DNA of 64,000 bases. Source: Lachnospiraceae bacterium 3-1. GTDB lineage: Bacteria > Bacillota > Clostridia > Lachnospirales > Lachnospiraceae. The notes under the pieces were generated by a model. It was given only the letters and a program-made list of their open reading frames with translations. It was not told the DNA's origin and searched no databases. Location of the stretch: positions 1-64,000 of the forward strand of contig KE159572.1 of NCBI GenBank assembly GCA_000403255.2, read 5' to 3'. This document shows positions 35,182 to 44,142 of this stretch, in pieces (the first letter of the stretch is position 1; each line of letters opens with the position of its first letter). Both the position numbers and the translations under genes were made by a program.

Positions 35182-35862
35182 ATGGAAATACTAAGATGTA
35201 ACGGTATTGAAAAAGTATTTGGGAAAGGCGGTAATCAAGTTACTGCTTTAAATGGAATCAGCCTATCTATTGGAAAAGGTGAATTTGTCGCAATTATTGG
35301 GGCATCTGGCTCTGGAAAATCAACGCTCCTGCATATTTTGGGCAGCGTGGACAAGCCGACAAAAGGCACTGTAACAATAGACGGTGTTGGCCTTGGCGGG
35401 CTAAATGCTACGGATGCCGCAATTTTCAGAAGAAGAAAGGTTGGATTGGTTTACCAGTTTTACAATCTGATTCCCACTCTTACAGCAGAGAAAAATATCC
35501 TTATGCCTATGCTGCTTGACAAAAGAAAGCCAGATTTGGATTACTTTAAAATGATTGTAAAGACATTGGGTATAGAGGACAAACTGGAAAGCCTGCCGAG
35601 CCAACTATCTGGAGGACAGCAGCAGCGTGTCGCAATCGCAAGGTCTTTGATTTACCGCCCTGCCATCCTTTTTGCTGATGAACCGACGGGAAACCTTGAC
35701 CAAAAAAATTCAAAGGAAATTATTGACCTCTTAAAGCTGTCAAACCGAAATTTAAAACAGACAATACTCCTTATTACCCATGATGAAAAAATTGCATTGG
35801 AAGCTGACCGGATTGTAACCATCGAAGACGGACAAATTGTCAGCGACCAGAAGCGGAGGTGA
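35182..35862 (+). CDS. ABC transporter ATPase (BceA/MacB type)
   Basis: A 226-residue nucleotide-binding protein. Walker A is GASGSGKST, the signature is LSGGQQQRVAIARSL, Walker B is ILFADEPTGNLD, and the H-loop is ITHDE. It belongs to the LolD/MacB/BceA group that pairs with FtsX-like permeases. AACAGGAGG precedes the ATG. Together with the next gene and the two-component system it forms a peptide-antibiotic resistance or detoxification module. Confidence 0.95.
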   Translation: MEILRCNGIEKVFGKGGNQVTALNGISLSIGKGEFVAIIGASGSGKSTLLHILGSVDKPTKGTVTIDGVGLGGLNATDAAIFRRRKVGLVYQFYNLIPTLTAEKNILMPMLLDKRKPDLDYFKMIVKTLGIEDKLESLPSQLSGGQQQRVAIARSLIYRPAILFADEPTGNLDQKNSKEIIDLLKLSNRNLKQTILLITHDEKIALEADRIVTIEDGQIVSDQKRR

Positions 35863-35867
35863 GCGGC

Positions 35868-38057
35868 ATGTGGAAAGACTACTCCAAAAGCTATATTAAA
35901 AATAACCGTGCCTCCAGTATATCAATTATGGCGGCTGCTCTTGTTGCTACCATGTTTTTGTCGCTGTTGTGCAGCATAGCTTACAATTTTTGGGCGTATG
36001 ATGTGGAACAAATCATATTAGAGGAGGGCGACTGGCAGGGGCGCATTGTTTGTGAAGCATTAAGTTCTGATGATTTATCTATGGTATGTCAATTTGCGAA
36101 TGTAGAAAAAGCAGTTATCAACAAGGAATTATCCAAAAAAGAAAAAATAGTGGCGGATGTTTATTTGAAGAATGCCCGAACGATTTATCGTGATATGCCA
36201 CTAATTGCAGCACAGCTTGGTCTAAATAAAGATTCCATCCAATACAACTCATTGCTCCTGTCCCGCTATTTTATACATGACCCAGTGGATGAGTCGCCGC
36301 CAATGCTTTTGGCACTGTATGTGGTGATACTGATTATTGTGGCAGTGTCGTTAATCTTAATTATCCGAGGCTCTTTTGAATTATCCATGAATGCCAGAAT
36401 CCATCAATTTGGTATATTTTCGAGTATTGGGGCTACACCAAGGCAAATTAGAACCTGTCTGTTGCAGGAAGCGATGGCTTTAAGTATACTGCCAATGCTA
36501 CTTGGCAGTATATTCGGGATTTCAATAAGCTATGGGGTTATAAAAGCAATCAATTTTTTTGCTTCAGATGTATCTGGACGTCACGAATCTGTTTTCCAGT
36601 ATCATCCGTCCATATTTGTGGTTACGGTTTTCATTTCGGTCTTAACCGTAATTTTTTCTGCGTGGATTCCCGCAAGAAAACTGAGCAGAATGACACCGCT
36701 TGAAGCAATCAGAAATACAAGCGGTCTATTGTTAAAGAAAAAGAAACATTCTCGGTTTTTATCTTGTATTTTTGGCATGAAAGGAGAACTTGCAGGAAAC
36801 GCATTAAAAGCCCGAAAGAAACACTTACGGATATCCACATTATCATTATTGCTGTCTTTTCTGGGTTTTTCCATCATGATTTGCTTTACTACCCTAGCAG
36901 ATATCAGTACCAGATATACATATTTTGAACGGTATCAGGATGTGTGGGATATCATGATAACTTTAAAGGACGCGGAAATATCGGATTTTGGCTTAACAGA
37001 TGAATTGCAGGATATTTCGGGGATAAAAGATGCCACGGTATATCAAAAGGCCAAAGCTTTGACATTTTTGCCAGAGGGATTACAGAGCGATGAACTGTCA
37101 TCACTTGGCGGGCTTGAATCAGTTGCGGGAACGCCGAATGAAAATGGGCAGTTTCAAGTATCTGCACCGATTGTTGTTTTGGATGACAGGAGCTTTTTAA
37201 ACTTCTGTTCACAGATTGGGATTACGCCAAGTCTTGATGGCGCAATCGTATTAAATCAGATTTGGGACAGTATCAACAGCAATTTCCGCTACAAAGAATA
37301 TGTTCCATTTGTAAGGGAGGGTAACCAGAAAACAATACTTTATAAAAATGATAAAACCGTAGAAATTCCTGTTTTATCCTATACACAGAAATCCCCCGCA
37401 TTGAGGGAAGAATATGATAATTATGCCCTTGTACATTTTATCCCGCTTTCTATGTGGAATAAAACTTTGGGAGAGGTATGTGAAGCTGAATCCGACAGTT
37501 ATATCCGTATTCTTTCAAACAAAACTGCAAATCTTGCGGATTTAAACGCTCTGGAACAGGAAATCGTGCGGCTTGTATTGGAGCAGTATGAAATTGAAAG
37601 TGAAAACCGAATACAAGAAAGATTGTCTAATGACAGTTTAATCCAAGGCATGGTAATGATTTTGGGAGCTTTTTGTGTATTGCTTGCCATTATTGGAATT
37701 GCGAATGTCTTTTCAAATACGTTAGGGTTTCTCCGTCAAAGGAAGCGGGAATTTGCGGGGTATATGTCCATTGGATTGACACCGCAGGAAATGAGGAAAA
37801 TGTTCTGTATTGAAGCGTTTGTGATTGCAGGGAAACCGCTTTTGATTACATTGCCGCTTACCCTATTATTTGTGCAATTTGCCGTAACCGCAAGTTATTT
37901 AGACCCGATGGCATTCTGGTCGGAAGCCCCGATTCTGCCTATTTTGATATTTGCGGCTGCGATAGTATTGTTTGTTGCGCTTGCTTATTATATTGGCGGA
38001 AAGCGTCTTTTACAGTGTGACTTGAATGAAACATTGCGGAACGATGCGTTGATTTAG
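35868..38057 (+). CDS. ABC transporter permease (FtsX/BceB type)
   Basis: About 729 residues with FtsX-like membrane blocks: one helix near the N-terminus, a cluster around residues 145-285, and a final three-helix cluster after residue 600, with a large extracytoplasmic domain between. ARIHQFGIFSSIGATPRQIR and REFAGYMSIGLTPQEMRKMF are the characteristic coupling helices. The start is the ATG at 35868 after GCGGAGGTGAG; an in-frame GTG at 35859 overlaps the ATPase stop. Confidence 0.92.
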   Translation: MWKDYSKSYIKNNRASSISIMAAALVATMFLSLLCSIAYNFWAYDVEQIILEEGDWQGRIVCEALSSDDLSMVCQFANVEKAVINKELSKKEKIVADVYLKNARTIYRDMPLIAAQLGLNKDSIQYNSLLLSRYFIHDPVDESPPMLLALYVVILIIVAVSLILIIRGSFELSMNARIHQFGIFSSIGATPRQIRTCLLQEAMALSILPMLLGSIFGISISYGVIKAINFFASDVSGRHESVFQYHPSIFVVTVFISVLTVIFSAWIPARKLSRMTPLEAIRNTSGLLLKKKKHSRFLSCIFGMKGELAGNALKARKKHLRISTLSLLLSFLGFSIMICFTTLADISTRYTYFERYQDVWDIMITLKDAEISDFGLTDELQDISGIKDATVYQKAKALTFLPEGLQSDELSSLGGLESVAGTPNENGQFQVSAPIVVLDDRSFLNFCSQIGITPSLDGAIVLNQIWDSINSNFRYKEYVPFVREGNQKTILYKNDKTVEIPVLSYTQKSPALREEYDNYALVHFIPLSMWNKTLGEVCEAESDSYIRILSNKTANLADLNALEQEIVRLVLEQYEIESENRIQERLSNDSLIQGMVMILGAFCVLLAIIGIANVFSNTLGFLRQRKREFAGYMSIGLTPQEMRKMFCIEAFVIAGKPLLITLPLTLLFVQFAVTASYLDPMAFWSEAPILPILIFAAAIVLFVALAYYIGGKRLLQCDLNETLRNDALI

Positions 38058-38084
38058 CAGATGGAGTTTCGGAAAGGTTTGATT

Positions 38085-38258
38085 ATGAAACAGACAGAAT
38101 GGGTATTGTGTCCTGTTTGCGGCGGCAAAACCCGCAATAAAATTAGGGAGGATACTGTTCTGATAAATTATCCTCTTTACTGTCCGAAATGAAGGAAGGA
38201 AACATTGATTGAAGAAAAAATGTTACAAGTAACAGTCATCACAGAGCCAGACGCATAA
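38085..38258 (+). pseudogene. Cysteine-rich KTR protein with TGA replacing a cysteine
   Basis: A 57-codon frame: MKQTEWVLCPVCGGKTRNKI, REDTVLINYPLYCPK, then TGA (38190-38192), RKETLIEEKMLQVTVITEPD. Relatives have CPKC at this place, so Cys TGC/TGT has become TGA and the second zinc knuckle is destroyed. Such small zinc-ribbon proteins accompany conjugative elements. Confidence 0.75.
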
Positions 38259-38261
38259 GAC

Positions 38262-38312
38262 GCAGAGCCGATGAACAGGTAAGCAATCACCGTTTGTTGG
38301 CTCTGTTTTGTT
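38262..38312 (+). terminator. Terminator after the KTR gene
   Basis: GCAGAGCC pairs with GGCTCTG, followed by TTTTGTTT. A second hairpin (CGCCCACCA / TGGTGGGCG) follows at about 38332-38368. Confidence 0.65.
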
Positions 38313-38435
38313 TCATAAGGATTTAAGGCGAACGCCCACCATATAAAAAACGGTGTGTGGTGGGCGGTATTGCTATGCCCGAAAAGACCTAACAGACACT
38401 CTCCAGACCTGTTTTAAAGTTTGGAGGGATTATTT

Positions 38436-40115
38436 CAATGTCATTTAGATAAGGACGATGCAAAGAACAGTGTATGTAGAAATATGTACCCTGTTCTTTT
38501 TTTGTATAATTTCATAAAGCACTTGACAGGATAAACCAAATGTGTGGCCGCTCTGACTATCTAAAAAGAAAGATAGTCAGAGCGGCCCTTGTAATCAAGA
38601 AAACATCTTGGTTGCAAGGAGGATTACACAATGAATTATTCTACAGAGGTAAAGCAAAAACTATTATCCATTATTACAGAGATGGATTCTTACCGTCGGT
38701 TGTTTACAAAGAATCCAGAAACGGATTTTTCACGTAAAAAGAAATGGTCATTTGAAGAGATAATGAAGTTTATGCTTACAATGGAGGGCAAAGCATTAAG
38801 AGATGAATTGTTGGAATATTTTGATTTTGACAGTTCCACGCCATCGGATTCAGCATTTAACCAGCGCAGGGCACAGATATTGCCAGAAGCATTTGAGTTC
38901 TTATTTCAAGAATTCACGAAATCTTTTAATGATAATGCTGCATATAAAGGACTTAGATTAATTGCCTGTGATGGTTCGGATTTATGCATTGCCTGCAATC
39001 CTAAAGATGAAACAACCTATTTTCAACCGCTTCCTGACAGCAAAGGCTTCAACCAGCTGCATTTAAACGCTTTTTATGATTTATGCAGCAGAAGATACAC
39101 AGATGCAATTATCCAACCTGCCCGATTAAAAAATGAAAATAGTGCTATGTGTGAATTGATTGACAGATACCGTGGCCAGCCTGATGTTTTTATCGCAGAC
39201 AGGGGTTATGAGAACTACAATATATTTGCGCATGCGGAACATAAAGGAATGTATTGCTTAATACGCGTCAAAGATGTAACAAGTAATGGAATAGCTTCGA
39301 AACTAACAATGTTGCCAGAGAGTGATGAATTTGACGAATGGGTTAATCTTACACTCACAAAAAAGCAGACAAATGAAGTAAAAGCAAATCCCCAAAAATA
39401 CAGAATTATTATGAAAAAAACACCTTTTGATTATCTTGACCTGCATTTTAATAAGTTTTACGAAATAAAAATGAGAGTAGCGCGTTTTCCAATCTCGCAA
39501 GACTCTTATGAATGTATTATTACAAATCTGCCACAAGAAAAATTTAGTTCTGGTGAAATCAAACAGTTATATGCGAAACGCTGGGGAATAGAAACCTCTT
39601 TTCGCGAGTTAAAATATGCATTAGGATTAACACGGTTTCATGCAAAGAAACCAGAATATATTGTGCAGGAAATATGGTCAAGAATGACTCTGTATAATTT
39701 CTGTGAGATTATAGCGACTAATGTGGTTGTCAAGCAGAAAGTTGGCTGCAAATATATATATCAGCTGAATTATACCCGTGCGATGCGAATTTGCTGTCAT
39801 TTTCTATCAATAAAAGAAGAAAAAGCTCCACCCGATGTAGAGTATCTAATCGGACATGAGCTTCTTCCTGTACGTTCTGGGAGAACAGACCCTCGCAAAG
39901 TCAAACCCCAGTCCGCGATAAGCTTTCTATATAGAGCAGCCTAATCAAATATTAGTATATACCATTTTTAAGACAGATGAAAGCATCTGTCTGTTTGTCG
40001 TACAAATTTATTACGTTGAATGCTTTTAAATATAGAAAAACAGCGGATAAACAAAATGTTTACTCGCTGTAAAAAGAATCCTAACTGCAATGTTGTCCTT
40101 ATCTAAATGACATTG
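38436..40115 (+). mobile_element. IS4-family insertion sequence, 1.68 kb
   Basis: Perfect 21-bp terminal inverted repeats start CAATGTCATTTAGATAAGGA at 38436 and mirror it, ending at 40115. They enclose a single intact transposase gene. No clear target duplication is visible next to the ends. Confidence 0.88.
38631..39944 (+). CDS. IS4-family transposase
   Basis: A 437-residue DDE transposase. Catalytic positions are in LIACDGSDLC (Asp), DVFIADRGYENY (Asp) and YAKRWGIETSFRELK (Glu, with the IS4 signature Y-x2-R-x3-E-x6-K). GGAGGATTACACA precedes the ATG at 38631. It is full length and the element ends are intact, so it may still be active. Confidence 0.93.
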   Translation: MNYSTEVKQKLLSIITEMDSYRRLFTKNPETDFSRKKKWSFEEIMKFMLTMEGKALRDELLEYFDFDSSTPSDSAFNQRRAQILPEAFEFLFQEFTKSFNDNAAYKGLRLIACDGSDLCIACNPKDETTYFQPLPDSKGFNQLHLNAFYDLCSRRYTDAIIQPARLKNENSAMCELIDRYRGQPDVFIADRGYENYNIFAHAEHKGMYCLIRVKDVTSNGIASKLTMLPESDEFDEWVNLTLTKKQTNEVKANPQKYRIIMKKTPFDYLDLHFNKFYEIKMRVARFPISQDSYECIITNLPQEKFSSGEIKQLYAKRWGIETSFRELKYALGLTRFHAKKPEYIVQEIWSRMTLYNFCEIIATNVVVKQKVGCKYIYQLNYTRAMRICCHFLSIKEEKAPPDVEYLIGHELLPVRSGRTDPRKVKPQSAISFLYRAA

Positions 40116-40236
40116 CTCAAATGAGATGCTTCTTTTTTTGTGTATTTTTTATCGTCCACAGGAAACGCACAGATTGGACAAAGGTTTTTCACAGATTCTA
40201 TCCATATACTCATAGGTTAGATATTGTTAGAAAAAG

Positions 40237-40590
40237 TTAATCGGAATGCTCTTTTTCATTTAATGCAGAAAGAAGTTCACGCAATGTACGAAGGGCAATC
40301 TGGCGATCATCTTCGGAACAGGTTTGCAGCTCTTTCATGATTTGATATGTGGTAGTATCTGCTTCATCTTCCTGAACAACGGAATCAATAGAAATTCTCA
40401 AATACTGGGTAAGAGGAATCAAAGTAGCAAGCTCTGGATTTCCATTGCAGGTTTCAATATCAGAGATTGTTCGTGTGGAAACTCCTGCCCGTTCTGCCAG
40501 ACTGGACTGTGACAGGCCAAGCCGTTCTCTTTCGCTTCTTACCGTGTAGCCTAATTTTTTCTTGACGGTATCCATCCGCATCCGCATCAC
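40237..40590 (-). CDS. Xre-family HTH regulator
   Basis: A 117-residue repressor-type protein. The HTH is RSERERLGLSQSSLAERAGV, then STRTISDIETCNGNPELATL. A C-terminal extension (about residues 75-117) is probably for oligomerisation. It is divergent from the ICE-type sigma genes. A GTG or ATG start near 40590 follows a GAGGTGATGCGG site. Confidence 0.85.
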   Translation of the reverse strand: MMRMRMDTVKKKLGYTVRSERERLGLSQSSLAERAGVSTRTISDIETCNGNPELATLIPLTQYLRISIDSVVQEDEADTTTYQIMKELQTCSEDDRQIALRTLRELLSALNEKEHSD

Positions 40591-40712
40591 CTCACTTATT
40601 GTTTTATTTTAACGTAGATTGATAGTAAGAGAAACGCATTATAGCACATGATAAAACGCAATATAGTGTGAGTAAGCGGTGCTTTAGAACCTGTAAAAGG
40701 AGGAAAGCACCC

Positions 40713-40814
40713 ATGCTGCAAGCAAGGAAAAGGCATTCGTGTAGCGATTCATCAAAAAAATTCTTCCATTATGGGGAAACGAAGAGAGTCATTTATATGC
40801 AGGATATGCGTTAA
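40713..40814 (+). CDS. Possible small basic protein
   Basis: ATG at 40713 after AAAAGGAGG encodes 33 residues: MLQARKRHSCSDSSKKFFHY, then GETKRVIYMQDMR. A good ribosome-binding site and basic composition make it plausible. I recognise no family. It lies ahead of the ICE-type sigma gene. Confidence 0.35.
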   Translation: MLQARKRHSCSDSSKKFFHYGETKRVIYMQDMR

Positions 40815-40988
40815 GTGTTAGATGTTCCGTGCAGTATCCTGCATGGTTTAGAAGAAATGTCGGATTAGTTGAATGCTGGTTCGGCTTTTTCTTTTATCAT
40901 GGAAGGAAACTATTTTTTTATCCTGGCTGCAGATCGCCACCTTTAGAAATTTGGAAACTAATTCATTTTCAAATTTCGGAGGTAAAGG

Positions 40989-41435
40989 ATGAAAGAAGAG
41001 AAAAAATACAGTGGTTCTAAAACAAGAAACTATTTTACGGCATATTTGTTGGCATCTATTCAGGGGAGAAGACTCCGGTATCTGGAAAAGCAGCAGAAAA
41101 TATTATTTGCGGAGGAGAATCTGGAGGATAAAGAAATCACAGATATAGACATTTCTTTGGAGGAACGGTTAGAACTTGAGAAAAAGGAACAGTTACTTCT
41201 GGATGAATCCAAGGGAATTTATCCAGAGTGGAATGAGATGACGGACATAAACCTTATGGAAGCCATGTTTTCTTTGCAGGAGGAAGAACGAAAGCTTATC
41301 TATCAGCATGTATTTGAGGAACGTACATTTAAAGAAATGAGCATCTTGAATCAGATGCCGGAAGAACGGTGTAAAGGTGCATATTATTGGGCTATCCGGA
41401 AAATACGCAAGAGAATGGGAGGAAAGAAATCATGA
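40989..41435 (+). CDS. ICE-type sigma-70-like regulator
   Basis: A 148-residue protein. Region-4-like sequence lies at the C-terminus (FSLQEEERKLIYQHVFEERT, FKEMSILNQMPEERCKGAYY, AIRKIRKRMG). The N-terminal RNYFTAYLLASIQGRRLRYL resembles regulators of Tn916/Tn1549-like elements. GGAGG precedes the ATG. It overlaps the next gene by 4 bp, as in intact elements where the pair controls conjugation functions. Confidence 0.75.
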   Translation: MKEEKKYSGSKTRNYFTAYLLASIQGRRLRYLEKQQKILFAEENLEDKEITDIDISLEERLELEKKEQLLLDESKGIYPEWNEMTDINLMEAMFSLQEEERKLIYQHVFEERTFKEMSILNQMPEERCKGAYYWAIRKIRKRMGGKKS

Positions 41436-41620
41436 ATTTTAAAGAATTGTTATACCGGGCAAGGCAAGGGGATGAAGATGCTATTCTGGAAATATTTGAA
41501 ATGTACTGACCACTTTTAAGTAAAAATGCTTTGATAGATGGAATCTTTGATGAAGATCTGTACCAGGAATTGACAGCAGAATTGTTGAAGTGCATACGGT
41601 ATTTTAAAGATGTAGAATAG
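41432..41620 (+). pseudogene. ICE helix-turn-helix gene with internal TGA
   Basis: A 63-codon frame: MNFKELLYRARQGDEDAILE, IFEMY, then TGA (41507-41509), PLLSKNALIDGIFDEDLYQE, LTAELLKCIRYF. In intact relatives the motif is MYRPLL, so Arg CGA has mutated to TGA by one transition. The rest is well preserved, so the change is recent. It is the sigma region 2-like partner of the gene at 40989. Confidence 0.8.
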
Positions 41621-41627
41621 CATAATC

Positions 41628-41673
41628 AAAGCCTTCTGTAATTATCATATACATTTCAATTACAGAAGGCTTT
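41628..41673 (+). terminator. Strong terminator before the RiPP region
   Basis: AAAGCCTTCTGTAATT (41628-41643) pairs perfectly with AATTACAGAAGGCTTT (41658-41673). It separates ICE remnants from the RiPP locus. Confidence 0.8.
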
Positions 41674-41721
41674 ATAGATAAAGGCATTATAACAGTTATA
41701 GGATCATCTATACAAGAAAAA

Positions 41722-41770
41722 GTGCAAAGGAGACAAAAAATATAGAAAAAAAATATGCTATTAGTATAAT
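41722..41770 (+). promoter_or_regulatory. RiPP-regulon promoter 1 (24-bp element plus -10)
   Basis: The element at 41722-41745 has C at position 4, A at 10, C at 13 and TAT at 20-22. Its start is 43 bp before the -10 TATAAT (41765-41770). It drives the small gene at 41802 and the first LytTR regulator. Confidence 0.6.
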
Positions 41771-41801
41771 TATTAAAAATATGTGTATGGGAGAAAATAA
41801 A

Positions 41802-41978
41802 ATGGATAAGAGAAAAGAAAAAAGTATTGGTGAAGTTCTTTCAGAACATGAAAAGGAAGTAATAAAAGTATATAGACAGTTGTCGGAAGATAATAAATTG
41901 ACAATAGATATTTTGATTATGAGACTTAGAAAGCATGAACAGGAGGTGATGACTGATGCTGAAAGTGGCAATATGTGA
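41802..41978 (+). CDS. Small helical protein related to Xre-protein C-termini
   Basis: 58 residues from ATG 41802 (GGGAGA upstream). Its core VIKVYRQLSEDNKLTIDILI, then MRLRKHEQ parallels the C-terminal part of the Xre regulators at 63178 (MRLYRSLDRYNRETWVILGK) and 45514-45624, but it has no HTH of its own. It overlaps the LytTR regulator by 23 bp, so they are coupled. It may be an anti-regulator or dimerisation partner; this is inference. Confidence 0.65.
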   Translation: MDKRKEKSIGEVLSEHEKEVIKVYRQLSEDNKLTIDILIMRLRKHEQEVMTDAESGNM

Positions 41979-42675
41979 TGATAACGAAGACTTTACTAAG
42001 AGGATTGAGGAGCATACAGAGCATTTTTCGCATGAAAATAATATAGAGGTAAAAGTTAGTCGCTTTATAAGTGGTCCCCAATTGATGTTATCATATTTTT
42101 ATAAAAAATATGATATAATATTTTTGGATATTACAATGCCAGAAATGGATGGTTTTGAGACTGCAGAGAGAATACGCAAGATAGATTCAAATGTTGTTAT
42201 TATATTTTGTAGTTCATTTTATAATCTTCCAAATTTACAGAAATGTGTACAAGTTGAAGCAAAAGATTTTTTGGGAAAACCTGTGCTATATAGAAAAATT
42301 GAACTGATTTTGAATAAGGTCTACAATAAAAAAATTATAAATGCTGAGGAAAAACTTATGCTGAAAACCCAAGAAGGAATTATTGCATTACAAATTTCCG
42401 ACATTATTTATATGGAAACTGAAAATAAGGCAGTTGTAATACATACAGCAAATAGAAATATTGCTACGTATAAAAAATTATATGAATTTGAGAAAAGATT
42501 GGGAGATAGGTTATTTTATCGTTGTCATCAGGGGTATTTAGTTAATTTAGATTATGTAGAACGAGTACAGGAGGATTCATTGATATTGAAGGAAGAAGTC
42601 ACTATTCCAGTGAGCAAATCCAAAAAGGAAGAACTGCTAAAAAAAATGGCAAAATATGTGGCGTATCAGTTATAA
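41956..42675 (+). CDS. LytTR-family response regulator RR1
   Basis: A 239-residue regulator. The receiver has AICDDNEDF and phospho-acceptor D58 in YDIIFLDITMPEMDG. The LytTR DNA-binding domain is recognisable from IIYMETENKAVVIHT, FYRCHQGYLVNLDYVERVQE and IPVSKSKKEELL. It is AgrA/VirR-like. There is no kinase gene next to it; the kinase at 46343 may serve both regulators. It is a candidate for binding the shared 24-bp element. Confidence 0.92.
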   Translation: MLKVAICDDNEDFTKRIEEHTEHFSHENNIEVKVSRFISGPQLMLSYFYKKYDIIFLDITMPEMDGFETAERIRKIDSNVVIIFCSSFYNLPNLQKCVQVEAKDFLGKPVLYRKIELILNKVYNKKIINAEEKLMLKTQEGIIALQISDIIYMETENKAVVIHTANRNIATYKKLYEFEKRLGDRLFYRCHQGYLVNLDYVERVQEDSLILKEEVTIPVSKSKKEELLKKMAKYVAYQL

Positions 42676-42694
42676 GCATTCTAAGCATAAAAAA

Positions 42695-42718
42695 AGACGT
42701 TTTATACAATGTTTATTG
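42695..42718 (+). promoter_or_regulatory. 24-bp regulon element before precursor A1
   Basis: It contains GACGTTTTATAC, identical to the element before precursor A4, and all invariant positions (C4, A10, C13, T20-A21-T22). The -10 is less clear here (TATCCT at 42739 or TATATT at 42744), so the spacing differs from the other five. Confidence 0.5.
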
Positions 42719-42775
42719 AGAGCAAGAACAAAAAAATTTATCCTATATTATAAAAAACGAAAGGAGGAACGCCTA

Positions 42776-42937
42776 ATGGACAATGAAACAATAAATGAAA
42801 TGGAACAAACAACAAAAGAGTTAGATTTATCTGCTGAAGAAATTCAAGGATATATTGCATGCTCAAATAGAACGCAATATTGCTTGACAGATTGTCCTTG
42901 GCCTTTTGATGGGGCATATTTATCAGGAATTGATTAA
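42776..42937 (+). CDS. RiPP precursor peptide A1
   Basis: A 53-residue peptide with an AAAGGAGG site before the ATG. The acidic leader is about 28 residues (LDLSAEEIQGYIA). The core is CSNRTQYCLTDCPWPFDG, then AYLSGID. The cysteines follow C-x6-C-x3-C with Asp before the third, as in A2-A4. It is directly upstream of radical SAM enzymes RS1 and RS2, its likely maturases. No transmembrane segment or double-Gly motif. Confidence 0.85.
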   Translation: MDNETINEMEQTTKELDLSAEEIQGYIACSNRTQYCLTDCPWPFDGAYLSGID

Positions 42938-42995
42938 TTTGAAAGAGCTACATGGATTAAAAAATCTGTGTGGCTTTTTTAGCAGGAGGATTTTT

Positions 42996-44135
42996 ATGGA
43001 ATGTACAATATATTTAGCAGAAGGATGTAATTTGAAATGTACATATTGTTATGAAGGAATAGATAAGAAGACGGGGAAAATGGATATAAGAACATTTGAT
43101 CAAACTTTAGCATTTATTATGAAGAACAGAGTGGAAAACGATAAAATACATATTGTATTTTTGGGGGGAGAGCCATTGCTAAATAAACCCCTGTTTTTTT
43201 ATGCGATTAATAAGATTAATTCAGATTACAAAGAAATTAGAGATCAATTCAAATTAGAAATGACAACGAATGGAGTATTTTTAGATGATAATGTAATAAA
43301 GGTTGTAAAGGAAGAAAATATTAATTTATCATTAAGTATCGATGGAGAAGAACATACACAAAAAAGGAATCGACGTTCGGTATATGGAGATGATACTTTT
43401 AGTACAATCAGCAAGAACCTTCAGAAGCTAATTGAGCAGCAGGTTATGTTTAATGTACGCATGACAGTAACATGTAATAATGTGGAAGATATGTACAATA
43501 ATGTTTGTTACTTCTTAGAGAGAGGCGTAAACAGGATTTATATAGCATATAATTATTTTGACAATTGGGATGAGATTAAATTAAAGATTCTTCATGAACA
43601 GATGGAGTTATTGGATTCGTTATATATTCACAATATTGCATTAACGGGTTGTAAAGTTATAAACCTTTATGATTTTAAGTACACTACATTTTTAGCGAAA
43701 AGACCCATTGTATTTTGTTCAGCTGGTACAACAGGGCATTTTGTAGTAAATACAGAGGGAGATATTTATCCCTGTGGCTATGTAGCTAATGACGAAGATT
43801 GGAAAATAGGAACTGTATGGACAGGCATAGAAAAAGAAAAGTTCATGTTCAAGGTAGAGAAATCTGTAAAAAAAATACATGAATGCCAAAAATGTGAGAA
43901 AGCATTTACTTGTATGTCTACACGATGCGGTTTCCTTAATTATAAGGCAAGTGGATGGTTAAATAAGCCTGATGTAGCTATATGTAAATTAGAGCAGGTA
44001 TTATATTGGCATAATTTGAAAGTTTTTAATGCATTATACCAGAACAAGTGTCCAAGACTTTTAGAGTATGTAGAAATTGCGAAGCAATATCAACTGGAAC
44101 CTAATGATTGTGTAAAATATATGATAGAAGAGTGA
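42996..44135 (+). CDS. Radical SAM/SPASM maturase RS1
   Basis: A 379-residue radical SAM enzyme. The [4Fe-4S] motif is C11-NLK-C15-TY-C18 and the SAM-binding strand has FLGGEPLL. The C-terminal SPASM-type region has Cys in FCSAGTTGHF, IYPCGY, HECQKCEKAFTC, TRCGF and VAICKLE, enough for auxiliary clusters. AGGAGG at 42984-42989 selects the ATG at 42996 over an upstream in-frame start. It is most similar to RS3 in this window. Expected to install a thioether or C-C crosslink on a precursor; which one is unknown. Confidence 0.92.
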   Translation: MECTIYLAEGCNLKCTYCYEGIDKKTGKMDIRTFDQTLAFIMKNRVENDKIHIVFLGGEPLLNKPLFFYAINKINSDYKEIRDQFKLEMTTNGVFLDDNVIKVVKEENINLSLSIDGEEHTQKRNRRSVYGDDTFSTISKNLQKLIEQQVMFNVRMTVTCNNVEDMYNNVCYFLERGVNRIYIAYNYFDNWDEIKLKILHEQMELLDSLYIHNIALTGCKVINLYDFKYTTFLAKRPIVFCSAGTTGHFVVNTEGDIYPCGYVANDEDWKIGTVWTGIEKEKFMFKVEKSVKKIHECQKCEKAFTCMSTRCGFLNYKASGWLNKPDVAICKLEQVLYWHNLKVFNALYQNKCPRLLEYVEIAKQYQLEPNDCVKYMIEE

Positions 44136-44142
44136 TATAAAA

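Noticed and set aside
31873-41620. Recoding of TGA as a sense codon, because several small genes have in-frame TGA
   Set aside because: Intact genes in the same region end at TGA with downstream starts (for example the response regulator ending at 33602), so the standard code holds and mutation is the simpler explanation.
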